Source of the DNA: Sharpea azabuensis DSM 18934
GTDB taxonomy: Bacteria > Bacillota_I > Bacilli_A > Erysipelotrichales > Coprobacillaceae
Assembly: GCF_000702165.1 (NCBI RefSeq)
Contig: NZ_JNKU01000009.1
Location: forward strand, 1-60,559
Length of the DNA stretch: 60,559 bases
Direction of reading: 5' to 3'
Shown: in pieces, positions 7,871 to 21,560 of the stretch
Numbering within the stretch: position 1 is the first letter of the stretch
Layout: each line of letters opens with the position of its first letter
Notes under the pieces: generated by a model
What the model was told of the DNA's origin: nothing
The model's database searches: none
Seen by the model: only the letters and a program-made list of their open reading frames with translations
Made by a program: the position numbers and the translations under genes

Positions 7871-10006
7871 ATGAGTAAGGGGAAAGTTTTAGGTATGCCT
7901 ATTAAGGGCAAAGTCGTGCCAATCACAGATGTCCCAGATCCAGTCTTCAGCGAGAAGATGATGGGTGATGGATGTGCCATCATTCCAGAGGACGGGAAAG
8001 TTTATGCACCTGCAGACGTTACAGTCAAAATGGTGGCTCCTACAAAACATGCAGTTGGTTTAATGACTGATGATGGTATTGAAATTCTCATTCACTTTGG
8101 TCTTGAAACTGTTAACTTACAGGGTGAAGGATTCACTTGGCATGTTAAAGAAGGTCAGGTTGTTGAAAAAGGTGATTTATTGTATGAAGCTGATTTAGAT
8201 TTCTTTAAATCTAAAGGCATTAATACGATTACACCTGTTGTCTTCACTAAAGCAGAAAACCTTGAAGGTAAAAAGCTGATCATCAAAGAAGGTCATCATG
8301 AAGCTGGACAGGATATGCTTGTTATTGAAGATGCACCTGCAAGTAAAGATGTTCCAGCTGAAGGTAAGAAGAAAAAAGGTATTAACTTTGATTTCTTACA
8401 GAAGTTAGGTAAAGCTTTAATGACAGTTATCGCTGTTATGCCTGCTGCTGGTTTAATGATTTCTCTTGGTAAAGTTGTTCAGATGTTCGGTGCTGATGTC
8501 TCATTTGTGATGACAATTGGTACTGTTATGGAACAGATTGGTTGGGCTGTCATCAACAACCTACATATTCTCTTCGCCGCTGCTATTGGTGGTAACTGGG
8601 CTAAAGATCGTGCCGGTGGGGCATTTGCTGCAGTAATCGCATTTATCTTAATCAATAATATTACAGGTACAATCTTTGGTGTTACAGCTGACATGGTTAA
8701 CAGTGCAACTACTGTTTATACGCATACACTCTTTGGTGCTAAGATTCCAGTCAGTGGTTATTTCACAACAGTACTTGGTTCTGCTGCTCTTAATATGGGT
8801 GTCTTTGTTGGTATTATTTCCGGTTTCGTTGGTGGTGTTGTCTACAACAAATACTACAACTTCCGTAAATTACCAGACGCTCTTTCATTCTTCAATGGTA
8901 AACGTTTCGTTCCATTAATGGTTATTGTTCACTCAGTTGTTATTGCTATCGTAATGTCAATTGTATGGCCATTCGTTCAGGGTGCTATCAATGCATTTGG
9001 TGTCTGGATTGCCCAGTCTTCTAAGACAGCTCCATTTATCGCACCATTCGTATATGGTACATTAGAACGTCTCTTATTACCATTCGGTCTTCATCATATG
9101 CTTACAATTCCAATGAACTACACTTCATTTGGTGGTACATATACTATCTTAACAGGTGCTCAAAAGGGCAAAGAAGTATTCGGTCAGGATCCATTATGGT
9201 TAGCTTGGGTTACAGACTTAATCAACCTTAAGAAAGCTGGCAACATGTCTGCTTACAATCACTTACTTACAACAGTTACTCCAGCTCGTTTCAAAGTAGG
9301 TCAGATGATTGGTGCTACTGGTATGTTAGCTGGTTTCTCTCTTGCCATGTATAAGAATGTTGATAAAGATAAACAACATAAATATAAATCAATGTTCGTC
9401 TCTACATTCCTTGCTACATTCTTAACTGGTGTAACTGAACCAATCGAATTCATGTTCATGTTTGCAGCTGTTCCACTTTACCTTGTTTATGCAGTCCTTC
9501 AGGGTCTTGCTTTCGCAGCCAGTGACTTAGTACACTTAAGAGTACACTCATTTGGTAATATCGAATTCTTAACACGTATGCCTATGTCCATCCAGGCTGG
9601 TCTTGGTGGCGATATCATTAACTTCATCATTGCTTGTATTATCTTCGCTGTTGTTGGTTACTTTGTTGCAAACTTCATGATCAAGAAGTTCAACTTCGCT
9701 ACTCCTGGTAGAAATGGTAACTATGATGACATGGAAAGTGATGAAGCATCTACTGCCCATGAAGGTAGTGCTCAGGTAGAAGCTATTATTAACTTACTTG
9801 GTGGTCGTGACAATATTCAGTTAGTTGATGCATGTATGACACGTTTAAGAGTTACTGTTAATGATATCAATAAAGTTGCTGATGTTGACGATTGGAAGAA
9901 GGAAGGTGCCAAGGGACTCTTGAAGAAGGATAATGGTGTACAGGCTATCTATGGTCCTAAAGCTGATGTCCTCAAGTCAGATATTAATGACGCTCTTGGA
10001 AAATAA
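7871..10006 (+). CDS. PTS EIIA-EIIC-EIIB transporter, glucose/maltose family
   Basis: The start is the ATG at 7871 behind GGAGG; a frame open from 7796 begins at the predicted transcription start. The 711-residue protein has the rare order A-C-B. EIIA of the glucose type spans about 1-150 with H60 and phosphorylated H75 (ILIHFGLETV). EIIC spans about 175-600 with some ten membrane segments. EIIB spans about 625-711 with phosphocysteine C655 (DACMTRLRV). It imports and phosphorylates a sugar. The downstream malQ and phosphorylase genes point to maltose or short maltodextrins. Confidence 0.88.
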   Translation: MSKGKVLGMPIKGKVVPITDVPDPVFSEKMMGDGCAIIPEDGKVYAPADVTVKMVAPTKHAVGLMTDDGIEILIHFGLETVNLQGEGFTWHVKEGQVVEKGDLLYEADLDFFKSKGINTITPVVFTKAENLEGKKLIIKEGHHEAGQDMLVIEDAPASKDVPAEGKKKKGINFDFLQKLGKALMTVIAVMPAAGLMISLGKVVQMFGADVSFVMTIGTVMEQIGWAVINNLHILFAAAIGGNWAKDRAGGAFAAVIAFILINNITGTIFGVTADMVNSATTVYTHTLFGAKIPVSGYFTTVLGSAALNMGVFVGIISGFVGGVVYNKYYNFRKLPDALSFFNGKRFVPLMVIVHSVVIAIVMSIVWPFVQGAINAFGVWIAQSSKTAPFIAPFVYGTLERLLLPFGLHHMLTIPMNYTSFGGTYTILTGAQKGKEVFGQDPLWLAWVTDLINLKKAGNMSAYNHLLTTVTPARFKVGQMIGATGMLAGFSLAMYKNVDKDKQHKYKSMFVSTFLATFLTGVTEPIEFMFMFAAVPLYLVYAVLQGLAFAASDLVHLRVHSFGNIEFLTRMPMSIQAGLGGDIINFIIACIIFAVVGYFVANFMIKKFNFATPGRNGNYDDMESDEASTAHEGSAQVEAIINLLGGRDNIQLVDACMTRLRVTVNDINKVADVDDWKKEGAKGLLKKDNGVQAIYGPKADVLKSDINDALGK

Positions 10007-10813
10007 ATGAAATTACTGACATTAAATACGCACTCACTTAGTGATGCAAATGAAGACAATAAACTTAAAGCAATCGCTCATGTGATTTCAAGTCGTGATA
10101 TTGATGTCATTGCCTTACAAGAAGTGAATCAAACAATGAATGCAAAGAGTATTTCTTGCGACGAACATTATGTTGGAAGAGATATCATTAAAGAAGATAA
10201 CTTTGCCCTTGCTTTGAGTAAGCTTCTTGAAGGCAAGTATTATTGGACATATATTCCTGTGAAAGTTGGCTATGACCGTTTTGATGAAGGTCTAGCCATC
10301 TTTTCTAAGCATAAAATTACGGCTAGCGAAAACACATTACTCACTACGACAAACGATTATTCTTTCTGGAAGAAGAGAAACGCGCTTGGTGTTGAAATCA
10401 CCAAAGGTACACAAAGCTTCTACGTCTACACTGCCCATCTTGGCTGGTGGGATGATGATGAAGAGCCTTTTATCAAACAATGGAAGAAACTCAAAAGTGT
10501 AGCAGCTTCAAAAGATATGCCCGTTTATCTTGCTGGTGACTTCAATGCTCCCGATGTATTGAAAGATCAAAGCTATGAAACTATAAAAAATGATGGCTGG
10601 AAAGATACCCGTGATCTTGCCAAAAAAGTATCAGGTCGTTTCACTGCTCAAGGCAAGATTGATGGCTGGGATGAAGCTGTTGATGGTATGCGTATTGATT
10701 ATATCTGGTGTAATCGTGATGAAAATGTATTAAGCCATGAAGTGATCTTTGATGGGAAGAATGAACCTGTTGTTTCAGATCATTATGGTATTTTGATGGA
10801 GGATAATTTATGA
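10007..10813 (+). CDS. endonuclease/exonuclease/phosphatase (EEP) family hydrolase
   Basis: This 268-residue protein has the EEP fold motifs in order: TLNTHS near the start, ALQEVN (residues about 37-42, metal-binding Glu), AGDFNAPD (about 181-188), RIDYIW and VVSDHYG (C-terminal catalytic Asp-His). There is no signal peptide. It starts directly after the PTS stop codon and overlaps malQ by ATGA, so it is translated with the operon. Family members cleave DNA, sugar-phosphate or phospholipid esters. In a sugar operon a phosphosugar phosphatase is a reasonable guess, but unproven. Confidence 0.8.
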   Translation: MKLLTLNTHSLSDANEDNKLKAIAHVISSRDIDVIALQEVNQTMNAKSISCDEHYVGRDIIKEDNFALALSKLLEGKYYWTYIPVKVGYDRFDEGLAIFSKHKITASENTLLTTTNDYSFWKKRNALGVEITKGTQSFYVYTAHLGWWDDDEEPFIKQWKKLKSVAASKDMPVYLAGDFNAPDVLKDQSYETIKNDGWKDTRDLAKKVSGRFTAQGKIDGWDEAVDGMRIDYIWCNRDENVLSHEVIFDGKNEPVVSDHYGILMEDNL

Positions 10814-12294
10814 GAAAAAGTGGTGTGCTTCTATCTATTTCTAGTTTGCCTAGTAAATATGGGATTGGCTGCTTTGATGAAGCTGCCTATAAGTTCGTTG
10901 ATGACTTAGCAGAAGCTAAACAGACATACTGGCAAATTCTTCCTTTAGGTATTACAGGATATGGTGATTCACCTTATCAGTCTTTCTCTACTTTTGCTGG
11001 TAACCCATATTTCATCTCTTTAGATGAATTTGTAAAGCGTGGTTATTTAGATGAAGAAGACTTACCTGAAGCTGATGTGAATAGCGATAAAGTTAATTAT
11101 GAATATCTATATGAAAATAGATATCCATTGTTAAGAAAAGCTTATGAAAATTCCAATATTGTTGAAGATGCAGATTTTCAGGCTTATTGTGAAGAAAATA
11201 AATGGTGGCTTGATGACTATGCGCTCTTTATGGCAATCAAGGCATCTTATGATAATCAAGGCTGGGAAGTCTGGCCTCGTGAATTACGTTTAAGAGATGA
11301 AGAAGCACTTAATGCAAAAAGAGCTGAGCTCGCTAGTGAGATCAACTATCATAAATTCCTTCAGTACTTTGTCTGGACAGAGTGGTATGCCTTAAGAGCT
11401 TATGCCAACAGTAAAGGGGTAAAGATTATTGGTGATATCCCTATTTATGTAGCATTTGACTCATCAGATGTATGGGGTCAGCCAGAGCTCTTCCAGCTTG
11501 ATGAAGATGTTAAGCCAACAGCTGTTGCCGGTGTACCACCTGATGGTTTCTCAGCAACAGGACAGCTTTGGGGCAATCCACTTTATGACTGGAAGAAACA
11601 TAAGGAAACAGGTTATGCCTGGTGGATTCAGAGAATTGCTTATTGTAAGAAAGCTTATGATGTTGTACGTATTGATCACTTCAGAGGTTTTGATGAATAT
11701 TTCTCTATTCCTTATGGTGATGAGACAGCTGTTAATGGACATTGGGAAAAAGGTCCAGGCTATGACTTATTTAAGACTGTTGAAGAATCTTTAGGCAAGC
11801 TTGATGTCATTGCCGAAGACTTAGGTTACTTAACGGATACAGTTAAGGAAATGGTTGCGCAGTGTGGCTATCCTGGCATGAAGGTCTTTGAGTTCGCTTT
11901 TGACTCACGTGACTCTTCAGGTGCAAGCAACTACCTCCCACATAACTACACAGAGAATTCTGTTGTTTATACAGGTACACATGACAATGAAACAATGATG
12001 GGATGGTTTAAGAATATTCATCCTGAAGAAAGACAAATGCTTAAAGATTACTTACATACAGATTGTGATGATGATGCAACACTTGTAGATATGAGCATTG
12101 ATTGTATCATGGCAAGTAAGAGTGATAAATGCATTATCCCAATGCAGGATTATCTCAAACTTGATAATAGCGCACGTATGAATCAGCCTAATACATTAGG
12201 TATTAACTGGATGTGGCGTTTAAATGCCAATGACTTTACTGATGCGTTAAAAAATCGCATGCGTGATATTACAGAAAAAACAAACCGAATTTAA
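10810..12294 (+). CDS. malQ: 4-alpha-glucanotransferase (GH77)
   Basis: This 494-residue protein has the GH77 catalytic set: nucleophile D289 in VRIDHFRGF, acid/base E336 in DVIAEDLG and stabiliser D392 in GTHDNE. The N-terminus ([14 protein letters not shown]) is typical and the length is normal. It transfers glucosyl units between maltodextrins and releases glucose, producing chains for the phosphorylase encoded 15 bp downstream. It overlaps the EEP gene by four bases (ATGA), indicating translational coupling. Confidence 0.96.
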   Translation: MRKSGVLLSISSLPSKYGIGCFDEAAYKFVDDLAEAKQTYWQILPLGITGYGDSPYQSFSTFAGNPYFISLDEFVKRGYLDEEDLPEADVNSDKVNYEYLYENRYPLLRKAYENSNIVEDADFQAYCEENKWWLDDYALFMAIKASYDNQGWEVWPRELRLRDEEALNAKRAELASEINYHKFLQYFVWTEWYALRAYANSKGVKIIGDIPIYVAFDSSDVWGQPELFQLDEDVKPTAVAGVPPDGFSATGQLWGNPLYDWKKHKETGYAWWIQRIAYCKKAYDVVRIDHFRGFDEYFSIPYGDETAVNGHWEKGPGYDLFKTVEESLGKLDVIAEDLGYLTDTVKEMVAQCGYPGMKVFEFAFDSRDSSGASNYLPHNYTENSVVYTGTHDNETMMGWFKNIHPEERQMLKDYLHTDCDDDATLVDMSIDCIMASKSDKCIIPMQDYLKLDNSARMNQPNTLGINWMWRLNANDFTDALKNRMRDITEKTNRI

Positions 12295-12308
12295 AGGAGA
12301 GACACCCG

Positions 12309-14576
12309 ATGGATGTTAAAACGTTAATTGAAGAAAGAGTTCAGACATTATTCAATCTTTCATTAAAGGATTGTTCTGATGAACAAGCTTATGTTGCTTT
12401 ATTAAGTGTTGTTAAAGAATTACTTGAAGATAAGAAGACAATTGAAGGAGACCGTAAGGTTTACTACTTCTCTGCTGAATTCTTGATTGGTAAATTAATG
12501 AGTAATAACCTCATTAACTTAGGTATTCGTAAGGAAGTTAAAGATTTATTTGAAGCGAATGGCAAGAGCTTAGCAGAAATTGAAGAAATTGAAGCTGAAC
12601 CTTCTTTAGGTAATGGTGGTTTAGGTAGACTGGCTGCTTGTTTCTTAGACTCTATTGCGACTTTAGATCTTCCAGGTGATGGTGTTGGTTTAAATTATCA
12701 CTTAGGCTTATTCAAACAGGTCTTTGACCACAACAAACAGTGTGAAACACCAAACCCTTGGATCGATGACCACTCATGGCTTATTCCTACAAACAAACAC
12801 TATACTGTTGATTTCAAAGACTTTTCTCTAAAATCTGAATTATATGATTTAGATGTTTTAGGTTATAAGGGTAATAAGAATAAATTACATTTATTTGATA
12901 TTGCTTCTGTTGATGAGCATATTGTTCATGATGGTATTCAGTTTGATAAATCTAATATCTTAAAGAATTTGACTTTATTCCTCTATCCTGATGATAGTGA
13001 TGAAGATGGTCGTAAATTACGTATTTATCAGCAATACTTCATGGTATCAAATGGTGCTCAGATGATTCTTGAAGACATCAAGAAGAGAGGTATTAGCTTA
13101 ACAGAATTAGATAAGCATGTATGTATCCAGATCAATGATACACATCCATCAATGGTCATTCCTGAATTAATTCGTTTACTGATGCAAGAAGGCTTGACGA
13201 TGAAACAGGCAATCGACATTACTTCTAAGACATGTGCCTATACAAACCACACAATCTTAGCCGAAGCATTAGAAAAATGGCCAATGTATTATCTTGAAGA
13301 AATCGTTCCACAGTTAGTTCCAATCATTGAAGCATTGGATGCTGTTGCAAGTGAAAGATGTGCTGATGAAAAAGTAGCCATCATTGATTCCAACAAGACT
13401 GTTCATATGGCTCATATGGATATTCACTTTGGTTTCTCTATCAATGGTGTCGCAGCTATTCATACAGATATCTTAAAAGATACTGAATTACATGATTTCT
13501 ATAAGCTCTATCCAACACATTTCAACAATAAGACTAATGGTGTGACATTCAGAAGATGGTTATTATCTTGTAATGAAGAATTAACAGCATTTATCGATAA
13601 GCTTATTGGTGAAGGCTATAAGGAAGATGCCAACAAGCTCGAAGAATTACAGAAATTCGTTGATGATGATGCAGTTCTTGAAGAATTACTTGCCATCAAG
13701 CAGACAAAGAAAGAACAATTAGCTCACGTTATTGAAGCTAAGGAAGGCATTAAGCTTGATCCTTCATCAATCTTCGATGTTCAGGTTAAGAGATTACATG
13801 AATATAAGCGTCAGCAAATGAATGTTCTCTATATTATCTACCAGTACTTACAGATCAAAGCTGGCAATAAGCCTGCTCATCCTATCACATGTATCTTTGG
13901 TGCGAAAGCAGCTCCTGCCTATATTCTTGCCAAAGATATCATCCACACAATCCTCTGCTTACAGCAGATCATTGACAATGACCCTGAAGTATCACCATAC
14001 TTAAAGCTTGTGATGGTAGAAAACTACAATGTGACATATGCAGAATCTATTATTCCAGCAGCTGATTTCTCTGAACAGATTTCATTAGCTTCTAAGGAAG
14101 CTAGTGGTACTTCAAATATGAAGTTCATGTTGAATGGTGCTGTAACATTAGGTACTGATGATGGAGCCAATGTTGAAATTCATGAATTCGTTGGTGATGA
14201 CAACATCTATATCTTTGGTGCTAAGGCAGATACAGTTATTGCCCATTACCAGAATGGGGATTATCACCCACAGGATGTTCTTGCAAATGATCCTGAATTA
14301 AGAAAACTTGTAGACTTTATTGTCAGTGATGAAATGAAAGCTATTGGTGATCAGGAATGCCTTTACAGACTTTATAATGACATGACAAACAAAGACTGGT
14401 TCATGGCATTACTTGATGCTAGAGACTATATCCAGACAAAAGAACAAGCTATTGCCGACTTCAACGACAGAAAGGCATGGGCTAAGAAGATGCTCATTAA
14501 CATCTCTAAAGCAGGCTTCTTCTCAAGTGACAGAACAATTGCTCAGTATAATGAAGATATCTGGAAACTTAAATAA
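12309..14576 (+). CDS. glgP: glycogen/maltodextrin phosphorylase (GT35)
   Basis: This 755-residue protein has GT35 signatures throughout, including [19 protein letters not shown] (about residues 98-116) and the PLP site [14 protein letters not shown] with K605 as the Schiff-base lysine. It releases glucose-1-phosphate from alpha-1,4-glucans. AAAGGAG precedes the ATG. As last gene of the operon with the PTS and malQ it most likely works on maltodextrins (malP role), although glycogen cannot be excluded. Confidence 0.95.
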   Translation: MDVKTLIEERVQTLFNLSLKDCSDEQAYVALLSVVKELLEDKKTIEGDRKVYYFSAEFLIGKLMSNNLINLGIRKEVKDLFEANGKSLAEIEEIEAEPSLGNGGLGRLAACFLDSIATLDLPGDGVGLNYHLGLFKQVFDHNKQCETPNPWIDDHSWLIPTNKHYTVDFKDFSLKSELYDLDVLGYKGNKNKLHLFDIASVDEHIVHDGIQFDKSNILKNLTLFLYPDDSDEDGRKLRIYQQYFMVSNGAQMILEDIKKRGISLTELDKHVCIQINDTHPSMVIPELIRLLMQEGLTMKQAIDITSKTCAYTNHTILAEALEKWPMYYLEEIVPQLVPIIEALDAVASERCADEKVAIIDSNKTVHMAHMDIHFGFSINGVAAIHTDILKDTELHDFYKLYPTHFNNKTNGVTFRRWLLSCNEELTAFIDKLIGEGYKEDANKLEELQKFVDDDAVLEELLAIKQTKKEQLAHVIEAKEGIKLDPSSIFDVQVKRLHEYKRQQMNVLYIIYQYLQIKAGNKPAHPITCIFGAKAAPAYILAKDIIHTILCLQQIIDNDPEVSPYLKLVMVENYNVTYAESIIPAADFSEQISLASKEASGTSNMKFMLNGAVTLGTDDGANVEIHEFVGDDNIYIFGAKADTVIAHYQNGDYHPQDVLANDPELRKLVDFIVSDEMKAIGDQECLYRLYNDMTNKDWFMALLDARDYIQTKEQAIADFNDRKAWAKKMLINISKAGFFSSDRTIAQYNEDIWKLK

Positions 14577-14583
14577 GAACTTA

Positions 14584-14612
14584 GGCCAAGTGAAAACTTG
14601 GTCTTTTCTTTT
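14584..14612 (+). terminator. terminator of the maltose operon
   Basis: GGCCAAGT - GAAA - ACTTGGTC forms an 8-bp stem (one G-U pair) with a GNRA-type tetraloop, followed by a T-rich tail (TTTTCTTTTT). It starts seven bases after the phosphorylase stop. Confidence 0.9.
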
Positions 14613-14739
14613 TATGAAAGGACAATAGTGTCATTCTATGGTGAACTATAAGCTACAGGGCATTCTCCAAAATGGGTTCTATTGTACAAAAAATGAGAAT
14701 AAAGCAAAACGTTAGGCACTGACAAAGGAAGGTTAATCT

Positions 14740-14961
14740 ATTGTAAATAGTTTTATCATTTCCAGAAGTGTGTGATGATAAGCTTGACTTTGTAGCTAAG
14801 TCTAGAAATGTAATGATGATATGGTAGAAGGCCCAATGGCCAATGATCAAATATTAAAAAAGGTGATTGGATTGGGTGATTTTGACATCACAAAGGTAGA
14901 TCAAGATATAGCCAAAATAATACCTCATGCACATGATATGGGTAGAGTCTATCAACAATGA
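14740..14961 (+). pseudogene. decayed DUF3990-like gene fragment
   Basis: The 550-bp gap after the maltose operon holds no intact gene. Two plus-strand frames offset by one base read LDFVAKSRN and then DDMVEGPMANDQI, which together resemble the central motif of DUF3990 proteins (LDFV...CR...YDIVEGPxAND). The second frame stops at 14959-14961 and a further short frame (NTNEDYLDGIIRVYNN) follows. This is most simply an old frameshifted, truncated gene. The family assignment is from memory of the motif. Confidence 0.45.
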
Positions 14962-15102
14962 ATTCTAGTTTCCATGAATACTAATGAAGATTATCTCGAT
15001 GGCATAATACGTGTATATAATAATGTCTTATGAGATTGCAAGAGGTTATCAAGGAGGTGGATTCGAGCAATAACAAGATTCATAGTTTTATGATTGTATT
15101 GA

Positions 15103-15126
15103 AAAAGGACACAAGTGTGCCCTTTT
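15103..15126 (-). terminator. terminator of the beta-glucoside operon
   Basis: AAAAGGACAC and GTGCCCTTTT pair over ten bases with one G-U, loop AAGT. The minus strand continues with a U-rich tail. It directly follows the glucosidase stop at 15130. Confidence 0.85.
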
Positions 15127-15129
15127 TAC

Positions 15130-16614
<1,485 letters not shown>

Positions 16615-16674
16615 CTATGTCCATGTTAGTAAAAAAGAGTGAAAGTGTAAACTTTCATTCTTTTTTTGAAAAAT

Positions 16675-18588
<1,914 letters not shown>

Positions 18589-18709
18589 TCATAAATTTGA
18601 ACAAAATGATGTTATGTACGAAGGTGTGGCCAACTTAATGTCACCATCCAAAAATTACATGAGTACGTTTTTCTTAATCATCTTTCACATCCTTTCATCT
18701 ATAACACCA

Positions 18710-19546
18710 CTATGACTTATAAACAAGTCTCTCAATATGAATTGTCAGGTACATTTCTTCTTCACCTGATATATCATAGTGATAGCGGTTTTTCACAAAT
18801 TCTTTAATTCTTTCTGTACATTTATAGGAAGATGGATACTTCTTTTTAATCATTTCAAAGAGATCCATGTCATCTTCATCTTGATATGTTGTTTTATTAA
18901 TAAGTCTTTGCGCAAAGAATCTTAAATGTGTCATAAAGCGATAATAATAAACATTCTGTTGATCAAAGTCCTTATTAAAAGTACGTCTGATGATATTCAT
19001 AATTTCCTGCATAATCTGAGTAATCGCATAAATATCTTCAAGATTTCCTTCTGACAATTCTGCATTCACAATATGCAAGGCAATAAAGCCAGCTTCATCA
19101 TCAGGTAAACGTACGCCAAACTTCTTTTCAATCACATCTAATGCATAAGTACCTATCGTATATTCATCCTGATAAAATCTTTGAATATCCCATAACAATG
19201 CATTTTTAATCACAATGCCATCCTTTAAACGCTTAACAGCTGTATAAATATGGTCAGTCAGATCAATATTTATTTTTTCATCAAGCTTCTTACCCAATGT
19301 CGTCTTTGCGTAAGCAATGATCTCTTGCGCAAGCGTTACATATTCATAAGGAATGTCTTTTAGTAATTGAGCAAACTGATTTAATGAATCAGGTGAACTT
19401 AATACAAATGTCTTATCGATGGCATCAGAACTGATTTCATCACCCTTATGCTTAGAAAAGGCAATCCCCTTTCCCATCACAATCTTCTCTTCACCACCAT
19501 CAATAATAATCGCAACATTATTATTAAGCGCTTTCTCAATCTTCAT
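18710..19546 (-). CDS. licT: BglG/LicT family transcriptional antiterminator
   Basis: The start is the ATG at 19546 behind GGAGGGG (MKIEKALNNN), giving 278 residues, the normal LicT length; an open frame begins 51 bases earlier. Residues 1-55 form the RNA-binding CAT domain. PRD1 (about 65-170) and PRD2 (about 171-278) carry regulatory histidines, seen in LTDHIY, ALHIVN, MTHLRF and TIHIER. It should bind the RAT hairpin in its own leader and prevent termination when beta-glucosides are present. The 139 bp between it and bglF hold no clear second RAT. Confidence 0.95.
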   Translation of the reverse strand: MKIEKALNNNVAIIIDGGEEKIVMGKGIAFSKHKGDEISSDAIDKTFVLSSPDSLNQFAQLLKDIPYEYVTLAQEIIAYAKTTLGKKLDEKINIDLTDHIYTAVKRLKDGIVIKNALLWDIQRFYQDEYTIGTYALDVIEKKFGVRLPDDEAGFIALHIVNAELSEGNLEDIYAITQIMQEIMNIIRRTFNKDFDQQNVYYYRFMTHLRFFAQRLINKTTYQDEDDMDLFEMIKKKYPSSYKCTERIKEFVKNRYHYDISGEEEMYLTIHIERLVYKS

Positions 19547-19563
19547 GACATCCCCTCCTCCAA

Positions 19564-19654
19564 TAAAAAAACCTATAAATATATAAAGCTGTAACATAAA
19601 AACATATTACATATTTATATATTTATAGGTTTAGCTCTTTCGATAACTATCCTT
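19564..19654 (-). promoter_or_regulatory. RAT antiterminator / intrinsic terminator switch in the licT leader
   Basis: On the minus strand GGATAGTTATCGAAAGAGC (within 19634-19654), followed by TAAACCTA, matches the ribonucleic antiterminator consensus (GGATTGTTAC...AAAG..GGCAAAACCTAAA). Its 3' part overlaps the left arm of a perfect 17-bp terminator stem (ACCTATAAATATATAAA; 19614-19630 pairing with 19571-19587) with a U-tract at 19565-19570. Binding of LicT to the RAT would block the terminator. Confidence 0.85.
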
Positions 19655-19664
19655 GACGTGTTGT

Positions 19665-19693
19665 ATACTAACATGCGCAAAAAGAAAATGCAA
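19665..19693 (-). promoter_or_regulatory. licT-bglF-bglA operon promoter
   Basis: TTGCAT (19688-19693) and TAGTAT (19665-19670) on the minus strand are 17 bp apart. Transcription would begin at about 19658, so the RAT forms at the very 5' end of the RNA. Confidence 0.7.
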
Positions 19694-19760
19694 CCCCTTT
19701 CAAATAAAAATACAACATTTTCATGAAATAAAAATATAAGATATGCAGATAAAGATCATT

Positions 19761-20852
19761 TCATCCACATATCTTTTGATATTGCATAATCACATAGTTC
19801 TCATTCAGCGTATAAGTCATATTTGAATGGAAATAAGCATCTACAGGTTCAATTACTTTTGATGTATAACGGATTTCCAAGATATAGTGATGATCTTCTT
19901 GATATTGATCAATCATGATTTTATTAGGTTCTTGACATTGCCTTATGGCATGAGTGATGAGTGTTGAAATAAGTAAGCCATAATCCTGCTTACTTAGAGG
20001 GACAAGACCATCATAGTAGGACGTATAAAGCTGAATATGTTTTTCTAAAATAAGGGGAAGCACTGAGGATATGATACGGTTCATTGTTTCCTGACCGGTA
20101 TGAATCGTATAGGCTTTATTGAGTGTTATAAGAGCATTTTCCAGGGAACCTCTTAGGCTTGTATAATCCTGGTCATTGAGATTTTTAAGTAGGTTGAGGA
20201 TGTATTTTCTTTGGTGATGTCTTTGAGCTTGTAAGTTATTAAGATTGTCTTCAAGAATCTGATAATTCTTTTCATGAAAAGTTAAGTCATCATTTTCTAT
20301 TTGCACCTGTTGCACTTTTCGTAATAAGAGAATAGTCATATATACAAGCATACTCACCATAACTAATATGACGAGTAAGCTAGGTGTTCTTTGATTATAA
20401 CTAAAAAAGAGAATAAGCATATAAAGCGACAGTAAACCACTTAAAGCGAGATAACCAATAGCATGATAGCTTCTTAACTGAAACAAAGCTTTCCTCAGTT
20501 TCATTCTTAACAGATAAACAACGATAGCTAAAGTGATATTCCCATATAACATTGCAGCATTGAAATCTAGATGATAACCTAAGAAATCAGCCCCATAAAA
20601 ACAAAGCAGGACAATAAGAACCTTCATGACAATTAACCCCAATAATACTAATATGCTTTCAAAAGTCCTCTTCCATCCTACGAGCACTATCATTATCCCA
20701 ATCAATAATCCATAAGCAATGCGCTCATTACTTATAAAACTAAGTCCTATCGCCGCCAACAAAGAAAATAATAAAGTCGTTTGTTTGATGTGATAAAGAT
20801 AACGGCTCAAAAAGAATGCGATCAGTGCAAAAAGAATGATATCAAAATGCAT
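19761..20852 (-). CDS. AgrC-like membrane sensor with degenerate kinase domain
   Basis: This 363-residue protein has six or seven predicted N-terminal membrane segments (about 1-175), a coiled linker (178-215) and a C-terminal domain aligned with GHKL kinases. The usual H-box RHDYKN is replaced by RHHQRKYILNLL. The ATP-binding N-box is LISTLITHAIRQC, without its asparagine, and no GxGL box is visible. It may therefore be a pseudokinase or a receptor that acts without ATP. It overlaps the LytTR regulator gene by 11 bases, so the two are one unit. Confidence 0.7.
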   Translation of the reverse strand: MHFDIILFALIAFFLSRYLYHIKQTTLLFSLLAAIGLSFISNERIAYGLLIGIMIVLVGWKRTFESILVLLGLIVMKVLIVLLCFYGADFLGYHLDFNAAMLYGNITLAIVVYLLRMKLRKALFQLRSYHAIGYLALSGLLSLYMLILFFSYNQRTPSLLVILVMVSMLVYMTILLLRKVQQVQIENDDLTFHEKNYQILEDNLNNLQAQRHHQRKYILNLLKNLNDQDYTSLRGSLENALITLNKAYTIHTGQETMNRIISSVLPLILEKHIQLYTSYYDGLVPLSKQDYGLLISTLITHAIRQCQEPNKIMIDQYQEDHHYILEIRYTSKVIEPVDAYFHSNMTYTLNENYVIMQYQKICG

Positions 20853-21516
20853 GATTAACCTCCTTTAATCTCTCTAGAATAGCTTTTTTATGATATCTAC
20901 TTATTGGAATATGTATTTGATGAAGAATAAGTTCTTGGTTTTCTAGAGCTATTACATGTTTGAGATTGACATAGTAAGAGCGACCTGTGCGCATGAAATA
21001 AGGCGATGTAAGTTTTGAAATGATACTCTTGAGCTGGCTATTTACTCTAAGTTCTGAGTCTTTGAGATGAACAATAGTAATATGGTTGAAGCTTTCGCAA
21101 TAGTAAATATCTTCTTCGTTAATAATGTATGTTGCCCCTTTAATAACAAATGAAATAGTATGATGAGGTGTGAGTTCTCGCTTAAGTTCTTTGAGGACAA
21201 GAGGAAGTTCTTTTTCTAAATTCTCTTTTCTAATAAAATCAAAGGGATGCGTATTAATAGCTTTATAGACGAGTTCATTATGATTAGTAATAAAAACAAT
21301 ACATGTATGGGGATGAAGTGCACGATATTCTCTCGCAAGCTCTAATCCTGATTTTTCTGGCATATCGATATCAAGAAATAGTGCATCATAATATATCTTG
21401 GTATCAAACACTTTAACATCTTGAAAACATGTGCATTCCATCTCATCACCCACAAGTTTCTTGATTCTTTCTATATCTTCTTGATCATCATCAATGATAG
21501 CTAACTTAAAGCTCAT
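20842..21516 (-). CDS. LytTR family response regulator
   Basis: This 224-residue protein has a receiver domain (about 1-118; DD at 9-10 and phosphoacceptor Asp in ALFLDIDMP) followed by a LytTR DNA-binding domain (about 125-220; YYCESFNHITIVH, FMRTGRSYYVNL). It pairs with the degenerate sensor downstream. It is divergent from the three-gene ABC exporter at 21654, the likely target. Confidence 0.9.
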   Translation of the reverse strand: MSFKLAIIDDDQEDIERIKKLVGDEMECTCFQDVKVFDTKIYYDALFLDIDMPEKSGLELAREYRALHPHTCIVFITNHNELVYKAINTHPFDFIRKENLEKELPLVLKELKRELTPHHTISFVIKGATYIINEEDIYYCESFNHITIVHLKDSELRVNSQLKSIISKLTSPYFMRTGRSYYVNLKHVIALENQELILHQIHIPISRYHKKAILERLKEVNHAF

Positions 21517-21560
21517 AAATATTCCCCTTTACGCTTACAAAGTGTTCATTAACGCCCACC

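Noticed and set aside
14653-14850. Minus-strand open frame of 65 residues in the gap after glgP
   Set aside because: It is antisense to the DUF3990-like relic and has no ribosome-binding site or recognisable sequence.
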